A stretch of 57,842 bases of DNA from Planctomycetota bacterium (GTDB taxonomy: Bacteria; Planctomycetota; Planctomycetia; Pirellulales; Pirellulaceae): positions 1 through 57,842 of the forward strand of contig JAPLNM010000020.1 of NCBI GenBank assembly GCA_026692845.1, in the 5' to 3' direction. The notes below the pieces were generated by a model. The model did no database searches, was not told where the DNA came from, and saw only the letters and a program-made list of their open reading frames with translations. Shown in pieces: positions 25,442 to 34,816 of this stretch (position 1 is the first letter of the stretch; every line of letters begins with the position of its first letter). Made by a program: the position numbers and the translations under genes.

Positions 25442-26869
25442 ATGTCGATGAAAGTTCGATTTTTCAAGTTCTTGCTCGTCTTTTCCTTGGTCCATCCGTG
25501 CCTCGCACAGGATTCGAACAAGCAGTTCACCACTTCGCTACAAACAGCGATCAGCGCCAAGGAATACGACAAGGCGATCGAACTGATCGATCAAACTGCC
25601 GATGCTCCGACTCTGGCGCGGATCACCGGGCGTGGCCAAGTCGCCTCGATGTTGATGCAGGCCATGAGGCAAGACGAGGCGATCGAGCAGTTCGACAAAG
25701 CCTGCAACGCTGCGATCGAAGCGGCTCAGGCCGGTCAAATCACGAACCAAAACCTCGTCAGCACCGTCATGCTCGCTTCGGCGATGTCCCAACGGTTCGA
25801 TGACCAGAAAGCCTCCAATTGGGTTTCTCGCAGTCTCCAATCGATCCAAAAGAAGCTTTCCAAAGACGAGCTTACCCCAGACCACCGATCCATTCTGGAC
25901 CTCATGCGGATCAAAACCCAATCGGCAACAGCCGCCCAGGCCGATGCACAAAAGACGTCTCTCTTGGAGTTCATCGCCCAATGCGAGGAACTCTTCTCCA
26001 AGGATTCTTCTAATCCCACCAAAGTCGCCCTGATGCTCAGCATCTGGGGTAACCAATTGCAAATTGCAGATGCAGACCTTAGCGAAAAAACCTTCGCCAA
26101 AGCCAATGCACTAGCCCAAGAGGCGTTCAAGCAAGCTCCAAGCCCGGGCATCGTCTCGGCATATTCAGGTCTGGTCTCTACGTACGTCGGCAAAAACGCT
26201 CGAAACGACCCAGATGCAGCATCCAAAGTCCTCGAGCAAGCCAAAGCGCTTTTCACCGGCATCGAATCGCAGGACAAGTCCGTCACGCAGATCGTCGAGA
26301 ACTTCTTCAAAAACGTCAAGAACATCGAACGCACCATCGAGAGCTCGAAAAGACTCCTTTCGATGGTCGGAAACCCAGCCCCGAAAATCGATCCTATGGA
26401 ATGGGTCAACGGGGAACCCTTGAGCAATCTCTCAGACCTTCAAGGCAAAGTCGTGCTGATCGATTTCTGGGCCGTCTGGTGCGGGCCTTGCATCGCCACA
26501 TTCCCCCATCTAAAGCACTTGGATGCCGAGTACTCAAAGCAAGGTCTTACTATCCTCGGCGTTACACGGCAATACAACTACGCCTGGGACGATGAGAAAG
26601 AAATCCATGTGCGAAAAGAGCAGCCCGATTCGGTTTCACTCGAAGACGAAATGAAAATGCTCGATAAATTCATCGCCAAACATGGACTGACCCACCGCAC
26701 CATGATCACTCCCCAAAACAGTGACATGCAATCCCAGTTCGCCGTCACGGGAATCCCCCACGCAGTGCTGATCGATAAACAAGGCATCGTTCGGCTTGTG
26801 AAAGTCGGCTCGGGTAGCCAAAACGCAGAAGAAATCGAAAGCACCATCAAGAAACTACTCGCTGAATAA
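25442..26869 (+). CDS. Secreted TlpA-like thioredoxin-fold protein with helical repeat front
   Basis: The ATG at 25442 opens a 475-residue protein with a signal peptide (FFKFLLVFSLVHPCLAQ). Residues 30-320 are alpha-helical and TPR-like. From about 315 comes a TlpA/ResA-type domain: NPAPKIDPMEWVNGEPLSNLSDLQGKVVLIDFWAVW followed by the redox motif CGPC at 347-350, and the cis-proline strand TGIPHAVLID. It should act in the periplasm as a thiol-disulfide reductase; the helical front is common in planctomycete relatives. The partner is unknown. Confidence 0.9.
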   Translation: MSMKVRFFKFLLVFSLVHPCLAQDSNKQFTTSLQTAISAKEYDKAIELIDQTADAPTLARITGRGQVASMLMQAMRQDEAIEQFDKACNAAIEAAQAGQITNQNLVSTVMLASAMSQRFDDQKASNWVSRSLQSIQKKLSKDELTPDHRSILDLMRIKTQSATAAQADAQKTSLLEFIAQCEELFSKDSSNPTKVALMLSIWGNQLQIADADLSEKTFAKANALAQEAFKQAPSPGIVSAYSGLVSTYVGKNARNDPDAASKVLEQAKALFTGIESQDKSVTQIVENFFKNVKNIERTIESSKRLLSMVGNPAPKIDPMEWVNGEPLSNLSDLQGKVVLIDFWAVWCGPCIATFPHLKHLDAEYSKQGLTILGVTRQYNYAWDDEKEIHVRKEQPDSVSLEDEMKMLDKFIAKHGLTHRTMITPQNSDMQSQFAVTGIPHAVLIDKQGIVRLVKVGSGSQNAEEIESTIKKLLAE

Positions 26870-26887
26870 TCCTCCCCGGATTGAGCA

Positions 26888-26921
26888 AATCGATGAAAAC
26901 CAATTAATCGATGAAAACCAA
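26888..26921. repeat. 16-bp direct repeat duplicating a start region
   Basis: aatcgatgaaaaccaa occurs at 26888-26903 and 26906-26921. The first copy gives ATG AAA ACC AAT TAA, a four-residue peptide ending 5 bases before the real ATG (26911). Confidence 0.7.
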
Positions 26922-27978
26922 ATGGAGAGCGAGACTCAGACTCTGGGGTAAAAAACGCGGCGGACGAATGACCGGCTGGTGGTTCATCGGCTCGTTGGGC
27001 GAAGCCCTCTTTTTCGCAGCCGTCTTTTTGATCGGAGTCTTCCTCTCGGCAATACTCATCAGTTGGCAGCTGATGTCTCAAAGCACCCAGCCATTGAAAA
27101 TCGGTTACGGCTTCTGGCTGTTCTTGGGCGTATGCTTGTCGTTTGTCGTCATGGGGATCGTTGGGTTTTGGTACCGCGTTTTAAAAGTCGTCACCAGCGA
27201 CGAGCACCGCGAGGTTTTGGATCTCAAGAGCATCCTTCCGCAACCCTTGCGAGAAGCGCAGCAAACCAAACGGATCTTAACACCACCGACGATCCCTGAC
27301 GTCAAGCGATTGACCGATAGCCCCGGGGCGCGTCTGGCTTATCGACTCCCGAGCCAAATCCCAGAAAACGGTGCTCTTGTTGCCCTGGGGATCTTTGCGA
27401 TGGCTTGGAATGCAATGATCGCCGTGTTTCTTGTCATCGCTGCCGAGAACTTTCTGCGTTCCCAAGTCCCATGGCAGTTGCTGCTGCTCTTGGTTCCAGG
27501 TATATACGTCGCGATCCGCTCGGCACGGTTGTTCTTTCGCTCCTTTATCCGAACTCTCGGAATCGGCTCGACAACCGTGGAAATCGAAGAACTACCCCTG
27601 CTCCCAGGACGAGAATATGGTCTGGAAATCGTCCAATACGGACGTTTGGTCATCAAGAAAATCGCAGTACGCCTAGAATGCGAGGAAGAGAGCACTTATC
27701 ACTTCGGTACCGACCTGCGAACCGAACGACAAACCGTGTTTAGCGAGGAAATCGCCTCGCACGGTAGGGATCGTATCGATTGGGGATACCCCTTGCGCAT
27801 CGAATGCCGTTTTTCAGTTCCCCATGATGCCATGCATTCGTTTCAGAGCAAGCATAATGCTGTCCAGTGGAAAATAGTTGTCAGCGGAGAGGCAAATCGA
27901 TGGCCATCGTATTCCAGAAGTTTTCCCGTCGTAGTCTACCCACAACCCAACCCGAGCCGAGCAATAGCTGCGTCATGA
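26911..27978 (+). CDS. Four-helix membrane protein, unknown
   Basis: A 355-residue protein with a basic N-terminus and four membrane segments: near 27-50, 68-92, 155-180 and 187-205. The layout (two helices, a polar loop of about 60 residues, two helices, a soluble beta-rich C-terminal domain of about 140 residues) is reminiscent of DUF3592-type proteins, but I do not see a decisive signature. The soluble domain (VEIEELPLLPGREYGLEIVQYGR) looks like a beta-sandwich. It is the first gene of a run of four whose boundaries overlap or nearly touch, ending with the HerA-like ATPase. The final 79 bases are shared with the next gene in another frame. Confidence 0.8.
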   Translation: MKTKWRARLRLWGKKRGGRMTGWWFIGSLGEALFFAAVFLIGVFLSAILISWQLMSQSTQPLKIGYGFWLFLGVCLSFVVMGIVGFWYRVLKVVTSDEHREVLDLKSILPQPLREAQQTKRILTPPTIPDVKRLTDSPGARLAYRLPSQIPENGALVALGIFAMAWNAMIAVFLVIAAENFLRSQVPWQLLLLLVPGIYVAIRSARLFFRSFIRTLGIGSTTVEIEELPLLPGREYGLEIVQYGRLVIKKIAVRLECEEESTYHFGTDLRTERQTVFSEEIASHGRDRIDWGYPLRIECRFSVPHDAMHSFQSKHNAVQWKIVVSGEANRWPSYSRSFPVVVYPQPNPSRAIAAS

Positions 27979-28346
27979 TCCGTCTGATCGGCTTGCAGCC
28001 GACCTACATGCCCGGGGATTCTTTAGAGTTCGAATACCGCGTCGCCAACGTCGACCGCGGGTCAATCGTTGCTGTCGAATGCTCGGTTTGCTGGATCACC
28101 GAGGGAAAAGGAACCGAGGACCTAGGGGTCCACTTCTTTCAACGTCTCGCAGGAGACTCCTTGGCCGCTATCGATTGGAGCATCGCTCAAAAAATCTCGT
28201 GCCCGCTGCCGGTCTCTCCCCTGTCGTACGAGGGCAAGCTCCTGAAGATCTCCTGGTGCGTTCGCGCTCGGTTCTTCCTGGGCGATGGCACCGAACTGAT
28301 GGCCCAACAACCCTTCTACCTAGGCACAATCACCCGCGAGATATGA
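27900..28346 (+). CDS. Small beta-sandwich-like protein, 148 aa
   Basis: The ATG at 27900 has GAGAGG eight bases upstream, inside the 3' end of the previous gene (79-base overlap, different frame). The soluble 148-residue protein reads as a single all-beta domain (MIRLIGLQPTYMPGDSLEFEYRVANVD...VECSVCWITEGKGTEDLG... QQPFYLGTI), reminiscent of an arrestin-like or immunoglobulin fold. Its own TGA overlaps the next gene's ATG (ATGA), so translation is coupled. No known family was named with certainty. Confidence 0.72.
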   Translation: MAIVFQKFSRRSLPTTQPEPSNSCVMIRLIGLQPTYMPGDSLEFEYRVANVDRGSIVAVECSVCWITEGKGTEDLGVHFFQRLAGDSLAAIDWSIAQKISCPLPVSPLSYEGKLLKISWCVRARFFLGDGTELMAQQPFYLGTITREI

Positions 28347-29086
28347 ACGAGTCCATGACGAGAGATTCGGGCCTATCTTCCTGGTCCAATCCGTTCTGCT
28401 CACGCTTTTTGAAACCAGGCCACATCCCGTTTTGTTTCCCTGGCACCGAGTCGATCAAGCAACTGGCCGACCGGATCCGAGCCCCCCACGGCCAGACCCT
28501 CAAGACCCTCGGCCAAGACCTGAGGCTCGCGATCGTCGGCCCGCACGGGACGGGCAAATCGACCCTCTTGCATCACTTAAGCCAGGAACTCCGAAGCAAT
28601 TGCCCAAGCAATCGTCATGCCAAAGGTCCCGAGCCGAGCGATGCTGAGCCGACCGGACTGGTCCTATTGCACTCCTCTTCGAACAAGCTCGGAGCCCTTA
28701 GGTCGATCCTCAGGCAACTGCATCGAAGCGATTGGTGCTTGATCGATGGCTACGAGCAGATCCCCCGTTGGGGGCAATTGATGGTCATGGCAAGCGCAAG
28801 GCGATCGGGCGTCCCGTTATGCGTCACGGCCCATCGATTGCCATGGAAATTCCAACTGCTCTGGCACACCAGGGTCGATCCACAGGTCGAATCGCATGTG
28901 ATCGATTGCCTGCTTGCCAGTGCTGCTGGCCAAACCCCTGGTTCGGCCAAAGTCAAGTCGGCTTTGCTCGAATCGCCTCATTGGGCCATTTCTCGCCAAA
29001 AGCATCGAGACAATCTACGAGAGTCCCTGTTTGATATGTACGACTGGTGGCAAGCCACTGTCGACGATTTTTCCGGTTCCCGTTAG
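28343..29086 (+). CDS. P-loop ATPase of unknown family
   Basis: A 247-residue protein starting at the ATGA overlap. Walker A is LAIVGPHGTGKST (residues 62-74). The Walker B-like segment is WCLIDGYEQI near residue 125, with Asp and Glu positioned for catalysis. The front (FCFPGTESIKQLADRI) and the back (HRDNLRESLFDMYDWWQ) are helical. It lacks the ABC signature LSGGQ and HerA-type motifs. It sits between the beta-sandwich protein and the HerA-like ATPase and is likely part of the same machine; its substrate is unknown. Confidence 0.78.
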   Translation: MNESMTRDSGLSSWSNPFCSRFLKPGHIPFCFPGTESIKQLADRIRAPHGQTLKTLGQDLRLAIVGPHGTGKSTLLHHLSQELRSNCPSNRHAKGPEPSDAEPTGLVLLHSSSNKLGALRSILRQLHRSDWCLIDGYEQIPRWGQLMVMASARRSGVPLCVTAHRLPWKFQLLWHTRVDPQVESHVIDCLLASAAGQTPGSAKVKSALLESPHWAISRQKHRDNLRESLFDMYDWWQATVDDFSGSR

Positions 29087-29145
29087 ACTAGTTGACAGTT
29101 ATTCGCAACCGGTTTTCGCCAATGGCAACCACTCGGAGTGTACTT

Positions 29146-31665
29146 ATGTCCGTCGTGATGAATCTTCCCGGCTCCTTCTACCTAGGGCGACGTTTCGATC
29201 TTGCCGAACGAAAGAGAACCGACTCCCAAGTCCATTACGAGTCGAAGCATTTAACGACCCATGCGCTTTGCGTCGGGATGACCGGCAGCGGAAAAACCGG
29301 GCTTTGCGTCAGTCTGCTTGAAGAAGCCGCACTCGATGGCATCCCCATCATCTGCATCGATCCCAAAGGGGACCTGGGCAACCTGCTCCTGACCTTCCCG
29401 GAACTCAAGCCCGAGGACTTTCGACCCTGGCTCGACAAATCCGAAGTCATGGCCAAACGCAGCGATCAGGACCAAGAACTTTCCGACGAGGAACTCCTGA
29501 CCAAGACGGCCGAAGGCACTGCGGAAGCTTGGACCAACGGACTCAAAGATTGGGACATGAATCTCGAGTACCTCAAGTCACTTCAGCAGATCGAGAAAGT
29601 GATCTACACCCCGGGCAGCAATGTCGGTGTTCCGCTGACGGTACTCAATAGCCTCGATGCGCCGTCGAAAGAAGTCCGCGAGGACGAAGAATCCTTCCGC
29701 GATCAAATCTCCAGCGCCGTATCTGGCTTGCTCTCTTTGCTGAGCATCAACGCCGATCCGCTCACGAGCCGCGAACACATTCTCCTTTCGAACATACTCA
29801 AGGACGCTTGGTCCAAAGGCCAAGACCTCTCGATGGAGAATTTGATCCGGTGCATCCAAACCCCGCCGATCAAAAAGGTTGGGGTGATGGACATCGATTC
29901 ATTTTTCCCAGTCAATGAACGAGCCAAGCTCGCGATGTCTCTGAATAATCTCATGGCCTCCCCGGCCTTTGCCGGCTGGATGCAAGGACAAGCCTTGGAC
30001 ATCGAGTCGCTGCTGTACACAACAAACGGTGCACCCAAAATCTCGATCATCTCGATAGCCCACCTCAACGACACTGAGAGGATGTTCTTCGTGACGATCC
30101 TGCTCAATGAGCTCGTCTCGTGGATGCGTAGCCAAAACGGCACGAGCGCACTTCGCGCCATTTTCTACATGGATGAAATCTACGGATACTTCCCCCCAGC
30201 GGCCAAGCCACCGAGCAAAGGTCCGATGATGACCTTGCTCAAACAAGCCCGTGCGTTCGGGCTGGGAATCGTGCTGGCTACCCAAAATCCAGTGGATCTG
30301 GATTACAAAGGGCTCTCGAACATGGGGACCTGGTTTCTCGGTCGCTTGCAAACCCAAAGGGATAAAGATCGTGTCCTCGATGGTCTCGAAGGTGCATCGC
30401 TTCAGCAAGGATCTTCGTTCGATCGCAATGCGATGGATAAAAATCTCTCGGCCTTGGGCAAGCGTGTCTTTTTGATGAACAACGTCAACGACAATGCTCC
30501 GACGATCTTCCAGACCCGTTGGGCTTTTTCCTTCCTTCGAGGTCCTCTCTCAAGGCCGGAAGTCAGCAGTTTAATGCAGAGCAAAAAATCCGAGATTCTC
30601 CAAACCCGCTCGACCGAAGCGTCTGAGAGTCCAACCGGCTCGACGGTTTTACCCCATGCAAAGGGCTCGACCGAAAGTGCTTCGACGGGTCCTGCCGGAC
30701 CACCGATCCTACCGGCGGCCATCGAAGTGCGGTACCTTGTTCCCAAGAAAGCCTATCGATCAAGCAATCGCTTGGAGTACCGACCAGGACTGCTTGCCAA
30801 CGCCAGTCTCCACTTCGTCCGAGCCGCAAGCGATGTCGACTCCTGGAGCGATATTCAAGCCTTAGTCCACATCTCGAGCAGCGTCCAAGAGCACTTGTGG
30901 GAGAACTCCCAACGGCTCGAGCCCAAGAGCTACGAACTAGGAGATCCAGAGAGTGGTTTTTCATTCGTAGATCCTCCTGCCGAATTGCTTCAGATCAAGA
31001 ACTATAAATCTTGGGAAAAAGAACTCACGGAGTATCTGTTCCGCCACGAAAAATGCGTCGTCTATAGCAGCAAAGTGCTCAAACAAAACGCAGCACCGGG
31101 ACTCTCGGAGCTCGACGCTCGCATGGAGTTTTCTCAGATCGCCCGAGAGGCTCGCGACAAGGAGATGGAGAAGATCCGCACGAAGTACGAGGACAAACTC
31201 CGGACTCTGCATGCCAAAGTCACGACCGCCCAGCTGCGAGTCGACAAGCTCGTCGACGAGGCCAAAGCAAAGCGGATGGATGGACTGGTCAATATTGGAA
31301 CCTCGATTCTCGGAGCTTTGCTCGGCAATAAATCGCGCAGTGGGTCTCGGACCTCCTCGGCTGTTCGGGATCTTACGAGTTCAGCCAGCAAAGGGAGCGA
31401 TATTTCCAGGGCGCAAGAAACGCTCGATGAGCTCGTGCTTCAGAAGGATGCCATGGAGCGTGAATGCATCGCCGATGTTGAGAGAATCAAGCGGGACTAC
31501 TCGGTCGAAAACTTGGTACTCGACGCGACCGAGATTCCACTTCGCAAAGCCGACACCAAAGTCAAGATGCTCGCGTTGGCTTGGGTGCCATGGCAAATCG
31601 ACGCGCAGGGCAATGCGACATGCTTGATCGAAACAATGGATGCATCTTCTCTGTCGCCATGGTAG
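29146..31665 (+). CDS. HerA-like ATP-binding protein (DUF87/DUF853 type)
   Basis: I chose the ATG at 29146 because GGAG lies seven bases upstream; the frame also has an ATG at 29122. The 839-residue protein has Walker A GMTGSGKT at 44-51 (after HALCV), the HerA/FtsK-like PIICIDPKGDLGNL loop, and Walker B AIFYMDEIYGYFPP. The arginine-finger region LGIVLATQNPVDLDYKGL matches the HerA clade. The C-terminal 250 residues form a long coiled coil and a short globular end (DTKVKMLALAWVPWQID). HerA-clade ATPases drive hexameric DNA translocation or defence complexes. No NurA nuclease is adjacent, so the role is open. Confidence 0.85.
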   Translation: MSVVMNLPGSFYLGRRFDLAERKRTDSQVHYESKHLTTHALCVGMTGSGKTGLCVSLLEEAALDGIPIICIDPKGDLGNLLLTFPELKPEDFRPWLDKSEVMAKRSDQDQELSDEELLTKTAEGTAEAWTNGLKDWDMNLEYLKSLQQIEKVIYTPGSNVGVPLTVLNSLDAPSKEVREDEESFRDQISSAVSGLLSLLSINADPLTSREHILLSNILKDAWSKGQDLSMENLIRCIQTPPIKKVGVMDIDSFFPVNERAKLAMSLNNLMASPAFAGWMQGQALDIESLLYTTNGAPKISIISIAHLNDTERMFFVTILLNELVSWMRSQNGTSALRAIFYMDEIYGYFPPAAKPPSKGPMMTLLKQARAFGLGIVLATQNPVDLDYKGLSNMGTWFLGRLQTQRDKDRVLDGLEGASLQQGSSFDRNAMDKNLSALGKRVFLMNNVNDNAPTIFQTRWAFSFLRGPLSRPEVSSLMQSKKSEILQTRSTEASESPTGSTVLPHAKGSTESASTGPAGPPILPAAIEVRYLVPKKAYRSSNRLEYRPGLLANASLHFVRAASDVDSWSDIQALVHISSSVQEHLWENSQRLEPKSYELGDPESGFSFVDPPAELLQIKNYKSWEKELTEYLFRHEKCVVYSSKVLKQNAAPGLSELDARMEFSQIAREARDKEMEKIRTKYEDKLRTLHAKVTTAQLRVDKLVDEAKAKRMDGLVNIGTSILGALLGNKSRSGSRTSSAVRDLTSSASKGSDISRAQETLDELVLQKDAMERECIADVERIKRDYSVENLVLDATEIPLRKADTKVKMLALAWVPWQIDAQGNATCLIETMDASSLSPW

Positions 31666-31757
31666 ATCGATTGTCCCCAATCGATCGGAGCCATAAGCCA
31701 CCGCTGCCAGTAAGACAAACAGCCGAAAACCATAAGACCCCTCCGCTGCGCGTCGTA

Positions 31758-31784
31758 GTAGAGCTATTGAGACAATAGCTCTAC
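31758..31784. terminator. Perfect bidirectional terminator-like hairpin
   Basis: GTAGAGCTATTG (31758-31769) and CAATAGCTCTAC (31773-31784) are exact reverse complements around a three-base AGA loop. It lies between the convergent HerA-like and purN genes. No T-run follows, so mechanism and strand are open. Confidence 0.65.
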
Positions 31785-31804
31785 CATATCGGAGCTAGGA
31801 CGTG

Positions 31805-32410
31805 CTAATTAGATGTTTTCTGTGCCATAGCGATCCGAGAGATCGCCTCGGGAAGAGCTTCGCATTCAAGTTCGAATACCCGTTTTTGCAACGTTTCAGC
31901 CGTGTCCCCTTCACGTACCTCGCAGGCTCGCTGCAGGAGGATCGGTCCATGGTCGTACTGGTTGTCGACAAAATGGACCGTGCAACCAGAAATCTTGACC
32001 CCAAAATCGATCGCCGCTTGATGCACACGCAAACCATACATCCCCTTGCCACAAAAGGCAGGGATCAACGATGGATGGATATTCAAAACTCGGTTTTCAA
32101 AGTCCTCCGGGATCAGCAGATGCTCCAAATAGCCTCCCATGATCACCCATCGGGCCCCCGATCTGCGGATCGCATCAAACATCATTGCGGAATGCGATTC
32201 TCCATCAACGAAATTTCGCCGACGTAGAACTTCTGTCGGGATCGATTCTGCCTGGGCCAACGCAAGCCCCTTAGAGGCCGGATTCGAAGAGACGACCAAT
32301 CGGAAATCGACCGGCAAGTCAGACCGGCTCTTGCGTTCGATCAAATTCTTGAGCGTAGTTCCACCACCAGATATCAAAACGGCAATCGGTAATAACGGGC
32401 TATTGACCAC
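31805..32410 (-). CDS. purN: Phosphoribosylglycinamide formyltransferase PurN
   Basis: PurN transfers a formyl group from 10-formyl-tetrahydrofolate to GAR, the third step of purine synthesis. The 201-residue protein has the substrate loop VLISGGGTTLKNLIE and the catalytic set Asn110 and His112 in VLNIHPSLIPAF plus Asp153 in DNQYDHGPI. It starts with GTG at 32410, with GGAG six bases upstream. It follows purM by 24 bases and is probably co-transcribed with it. Confidence 0.95.
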   Translation of the reverse strand: MVNSPLLPIAVLISGGGTTLKNLIERKSRSDLPVDFRLVVSSNPASKGLALAQAESIPTEVLRRRNFVDGESHSAMMFDAIRRSGARWVIMGGYLEHLLIPEDFENRVLNIHPSLIPAFCGKGMYGLRVHQAAIDFGVKISGCTVHFVDNQYDHGPILLQRACEVREGDTAETLQKRVFELECEALPEAISRIAMAQKTSN

Positions 32411-32434
32411 GTAAGCTCCAAAAGCGACAGAGGT

Positions 32435-33496
32435 TTATTTCGCAAACCGACTCTTTCCAGTCCCCGCGACGGCTTGGCCAATCGGCCAGCACTCAAAACC
32501 GAGCGACTTGATCATGTTCTGAATGCTGGTGGCAAAATAAGGCCGAACGATCACCACGAATCCAACCCCCATGTTGAACACATGATCCATCTCGGAATCG
32601 GCGATTCGGCCAAGTTGCTGGATCCATTGGAACACGGGTAGAATCGGCCATGATCCTCGTTCGAAGATCAAGTCAACGTCTTGGGGCAAAATACGCTCGG
32701 TATTTTCAAGCAACCCACCTCCAGTGATGTGCGCCAGTCCATGCACGACCATCTTGGTCTTGTAATGGCTAAGGATCGTCCTCGTCAATCGGCTGTAGAT
32801 CAAGGTCGGTTCCAGCAAAGCTTGTGCAACCGTCGTCTGCAATTCCGGTATGTAGCTATCCAACTGGTGCTTACCCACATCGAAAATCGCTTTGCGGGCC
32901 AAACTGTATCCATTGCTGTGGATCCCCGAGGAGTTGATCCCTAGAAGGATATCCCCGGCTTGGATCGCTTTACCGGAAATAATATTCGCCTTGTCGACGA
33001 CTCCCACACAAAAGCCAGCTAGCTCGTAATCCCCGAGCTGGTAATGGTCAGGCATGATCGCCGTTTCACCACCGATCAGACTGCATTCGCCGTCGATGCA
33101 TCCATCGGAGATGCCTTGGACGAGTTGCTCAAGCAAACTTGGATCGTCTTTGGCCATCGCCACGTAATCGAGAAAGAAAAGCGGTTCGGCTCCCGTGCAA
33201 AGAACATCGTTGACGCACATGGCAACCAAATCGATGCCGATCGTCGAATGCTCTTTGGCAAGGATCGCGACCTTAAGCTTCGTTCCAACCCCATCGGTCC
33301 CGGAAACCAAAATCGGCTGCTTGTAGTTGCGGGCGAAAAGCTTCTGGGAAAAATCCAATGCGAACAGGCCGGCAAAGCCCCCGTCGTTTCGCATCACCCG
33401 TGGGGTAAAGGTTCTGTGCATGAGCTTCGGTAGCCGACGCATGGACTCTTCGTAGACTTCCAGGTCGACTCCGCTGTCTTTGTAGGTGATTGCCAT
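32435..33496 (-). CDS. purM: Phosphoribosylformylglycinamidine cyclo-ligase PurM
   Basis: PurM closes the imidazole ring of AIR with ATP. Of its 353 residues (normal length about 345), the ATP/Mg-binding front contains [14 protein letters not shown]. The family motifs [44 protein letters not shown] and [16 protein letters not shown] are all present, and [17 protein letters not shown] and [10 protein letters not shown] mark the C-terminal domain. The start ATG at 33496 is the family norm. It is paired with purN downstream. Confidence 0.97.
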   Translation of the reverse strand: MAITYKDSGVDLEVYEESMRRLPKLMHRTFTPRVMRNDGGFAGLFALDFSQKLFARNYKQPILVSGTDGVGTKLKVAILAKEHSTIGIDLVAMCVNDVLCTGAEPLFFLDYVAMAKDDPSLLEQLVQGISDGCIDGECSLIGGETAIMPDHYQLGDYELAGFCVGVVDKANIISGKAIQAGDILLGINSSGIHSNGYSLARKAIFDVGKHQLDSYIPELQTTVAQALLEPTLIYSRLTRTILSHYKTKMVVHGLAHITGGGLLENTERILPQDVDLIFERGSWPILPVFQWIQQLGRIADSEMDHVFNMGVGFVVIVRPYFATSIQNMIKSLGFECWPIGQAVAGTGKSRFAK

Positions 33497-33657
33497 TCGT
33501 ATGCCAAACTTTAAGGAACCGCCATCGATGCCAGCTCGTGCGAGCCCATGAAAATCTTGCCGGGAATTATCTACAATCCCAACGAATTCGACGAGGGGAA
33601 AACGGCCTTATTGCAACGAAAAACCCCATTGCAACGAAAAACTAGTGTACCGAAAAA

Positions 33658-34815
33658 CTAACCCGAAAGAATCTCCTGGTACAACGCTCGGATTCGCTTG
33701 GTCATGAGCCGATGACCAAACCGTTCCCGACATAACTCACGCCCCGCGAGCCCGAGCGATCGTCGCAAGGCCGGAGCATTGGCCAGTCGCAAAATCGCCT
33801 CGGCCAGCGGTCCAACGGATTCAGGTTCCAAGAGAATCCCCGTTTTGCCATCGATGACCACCTCCTTGGCTCCATCGATGTCGTAACTGATCACGGGTTT
33901 CGAGGCGATCATGGCTTGGGGCAAGGCCCTAGCAAGCCCCTCTCGGAGCGATACGTGCACAAGCATATCCATCGCCCCAATGCACTCGGGGATTTGATCC
34001 GGCGGAACTAGCCCAGTGAACAAGAAATGCTTTTGAAGACCCTTGGATTCTATCCATTGAGCCAAAGAATCCCGGAGAATCCCGTCTCCGACGAGCAGAA
34101 AACGAACTTTGGGATTTTCTCGAACGACCCGCTCGGCGGCCGCCAACAGGTACTCGTGCCCCTTCAAATGGAATAATCTCGCGATCTTTCCGACGACAAT
34201 TTCGTCGTCTTGGATTCCCAATCGACTTCGCACCGAATCACGCTTCGTATCGGCCAGCAGAAACGGCTCGACATCCATTCCGCTATAGATCGTCTCGAAT
34301 TGGGCTCGGTCGGCAATCTTCGCATCGACCATCAAATCGGTCATCGCATCGGCCACGGATATCAATCGGTGGCATCGACGCGCTGCCCATCGCTCGCACC
34401 CCTGATAGAACTTGTACGTCGCCCAGGATTGATAAGGGTGAAAAGGTGCTCCGTGGACGGTATGCACGACGCATGGGACACGCAGCGACCAAGCTGCCGC
34501 GCGGCCCACGATCCCTGCTTTGGCGCTATGGGTGTGCACCACGTCAGGCCGCAATTGTGCGATCTGTTGTTTGAGGCTCCTGTAAGCCTTCCGATCGGTC
34601 CAAGGCCTTATGGAGCGAATCAACTCAGGGATCTCGATAACCCTCAGATCCAAATCGCGATGCTTCTCGAGCAAGGAGCCTTCGGCACCTAAGCTAGGTC
34701 CTGTCATGAGCGTGACTTCGTCGCCGAAATCGCGAGCTAGGTCCAAACAATTCCAACGCGTGTTCTCTTGGGCACCGCCGACGATCATTCGGGTAATGAT
34801 ATGGACGACTCGCAT
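33658..34815 (-). CDS. Glycosyltransferase family 4 (GT-B fold)
   Basis: A 385-residue cytoplasmic glycosyltransferase. The N-terminal Rossmann domain starts MRVVHIITRMIVGGAQENT, the standard GT4 loop that sits over the acceptor. The C-terminal domain begins at KIARLFHLKGHEYLLAAAERV and contains LLVGDGILRDSL and the donor-binding HVSLREGLARALPQAMIASKPVI motif. The acceptor and sugar are unknown. The preferred start, ATG at 34815, lies one base past the tyrS stop; a further ATG at 34839 would overlap tyrS by 23 bases. It could contribute to the exopolysaccharide of the 45-57 kb locus, but that is speculation. Confidence 0.9.
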   Translation of the reverse strand: MRVVHIITRMIVGGAQENTRWNCLDLARDFGDEVTLMTGPSLGAEGSLLEKHRDLDLRVIEIPELIRSIRPWTDRKAYRSLKQQIAQLRPDVVHTHSAKAGIVGRAAAWSLRVPCVVHTVHGAPFHPYQSWATYKFYQGCERWAARRCHRLISVADAMTDLMVDAKIADRAQFETIYSGMDVEPFLLADTKRDSVRSRLGIQDDEIVVGKIARLFHLKGHEYLLAAAERVVRENPKVRFLLVGDGILRDSLAQWIESKGLQKHFLFTGLVPPDQIPECIGAMDMLVHVSLREGLARALPQAMIASKPVISYDIDGAKEVVIDGKTGILLEPESVGPLAEAILRLANAPALRRSLGLAGRELCRERFGHRLMTKRIRALYQEILSG

Positions 34816-34816
34816 A

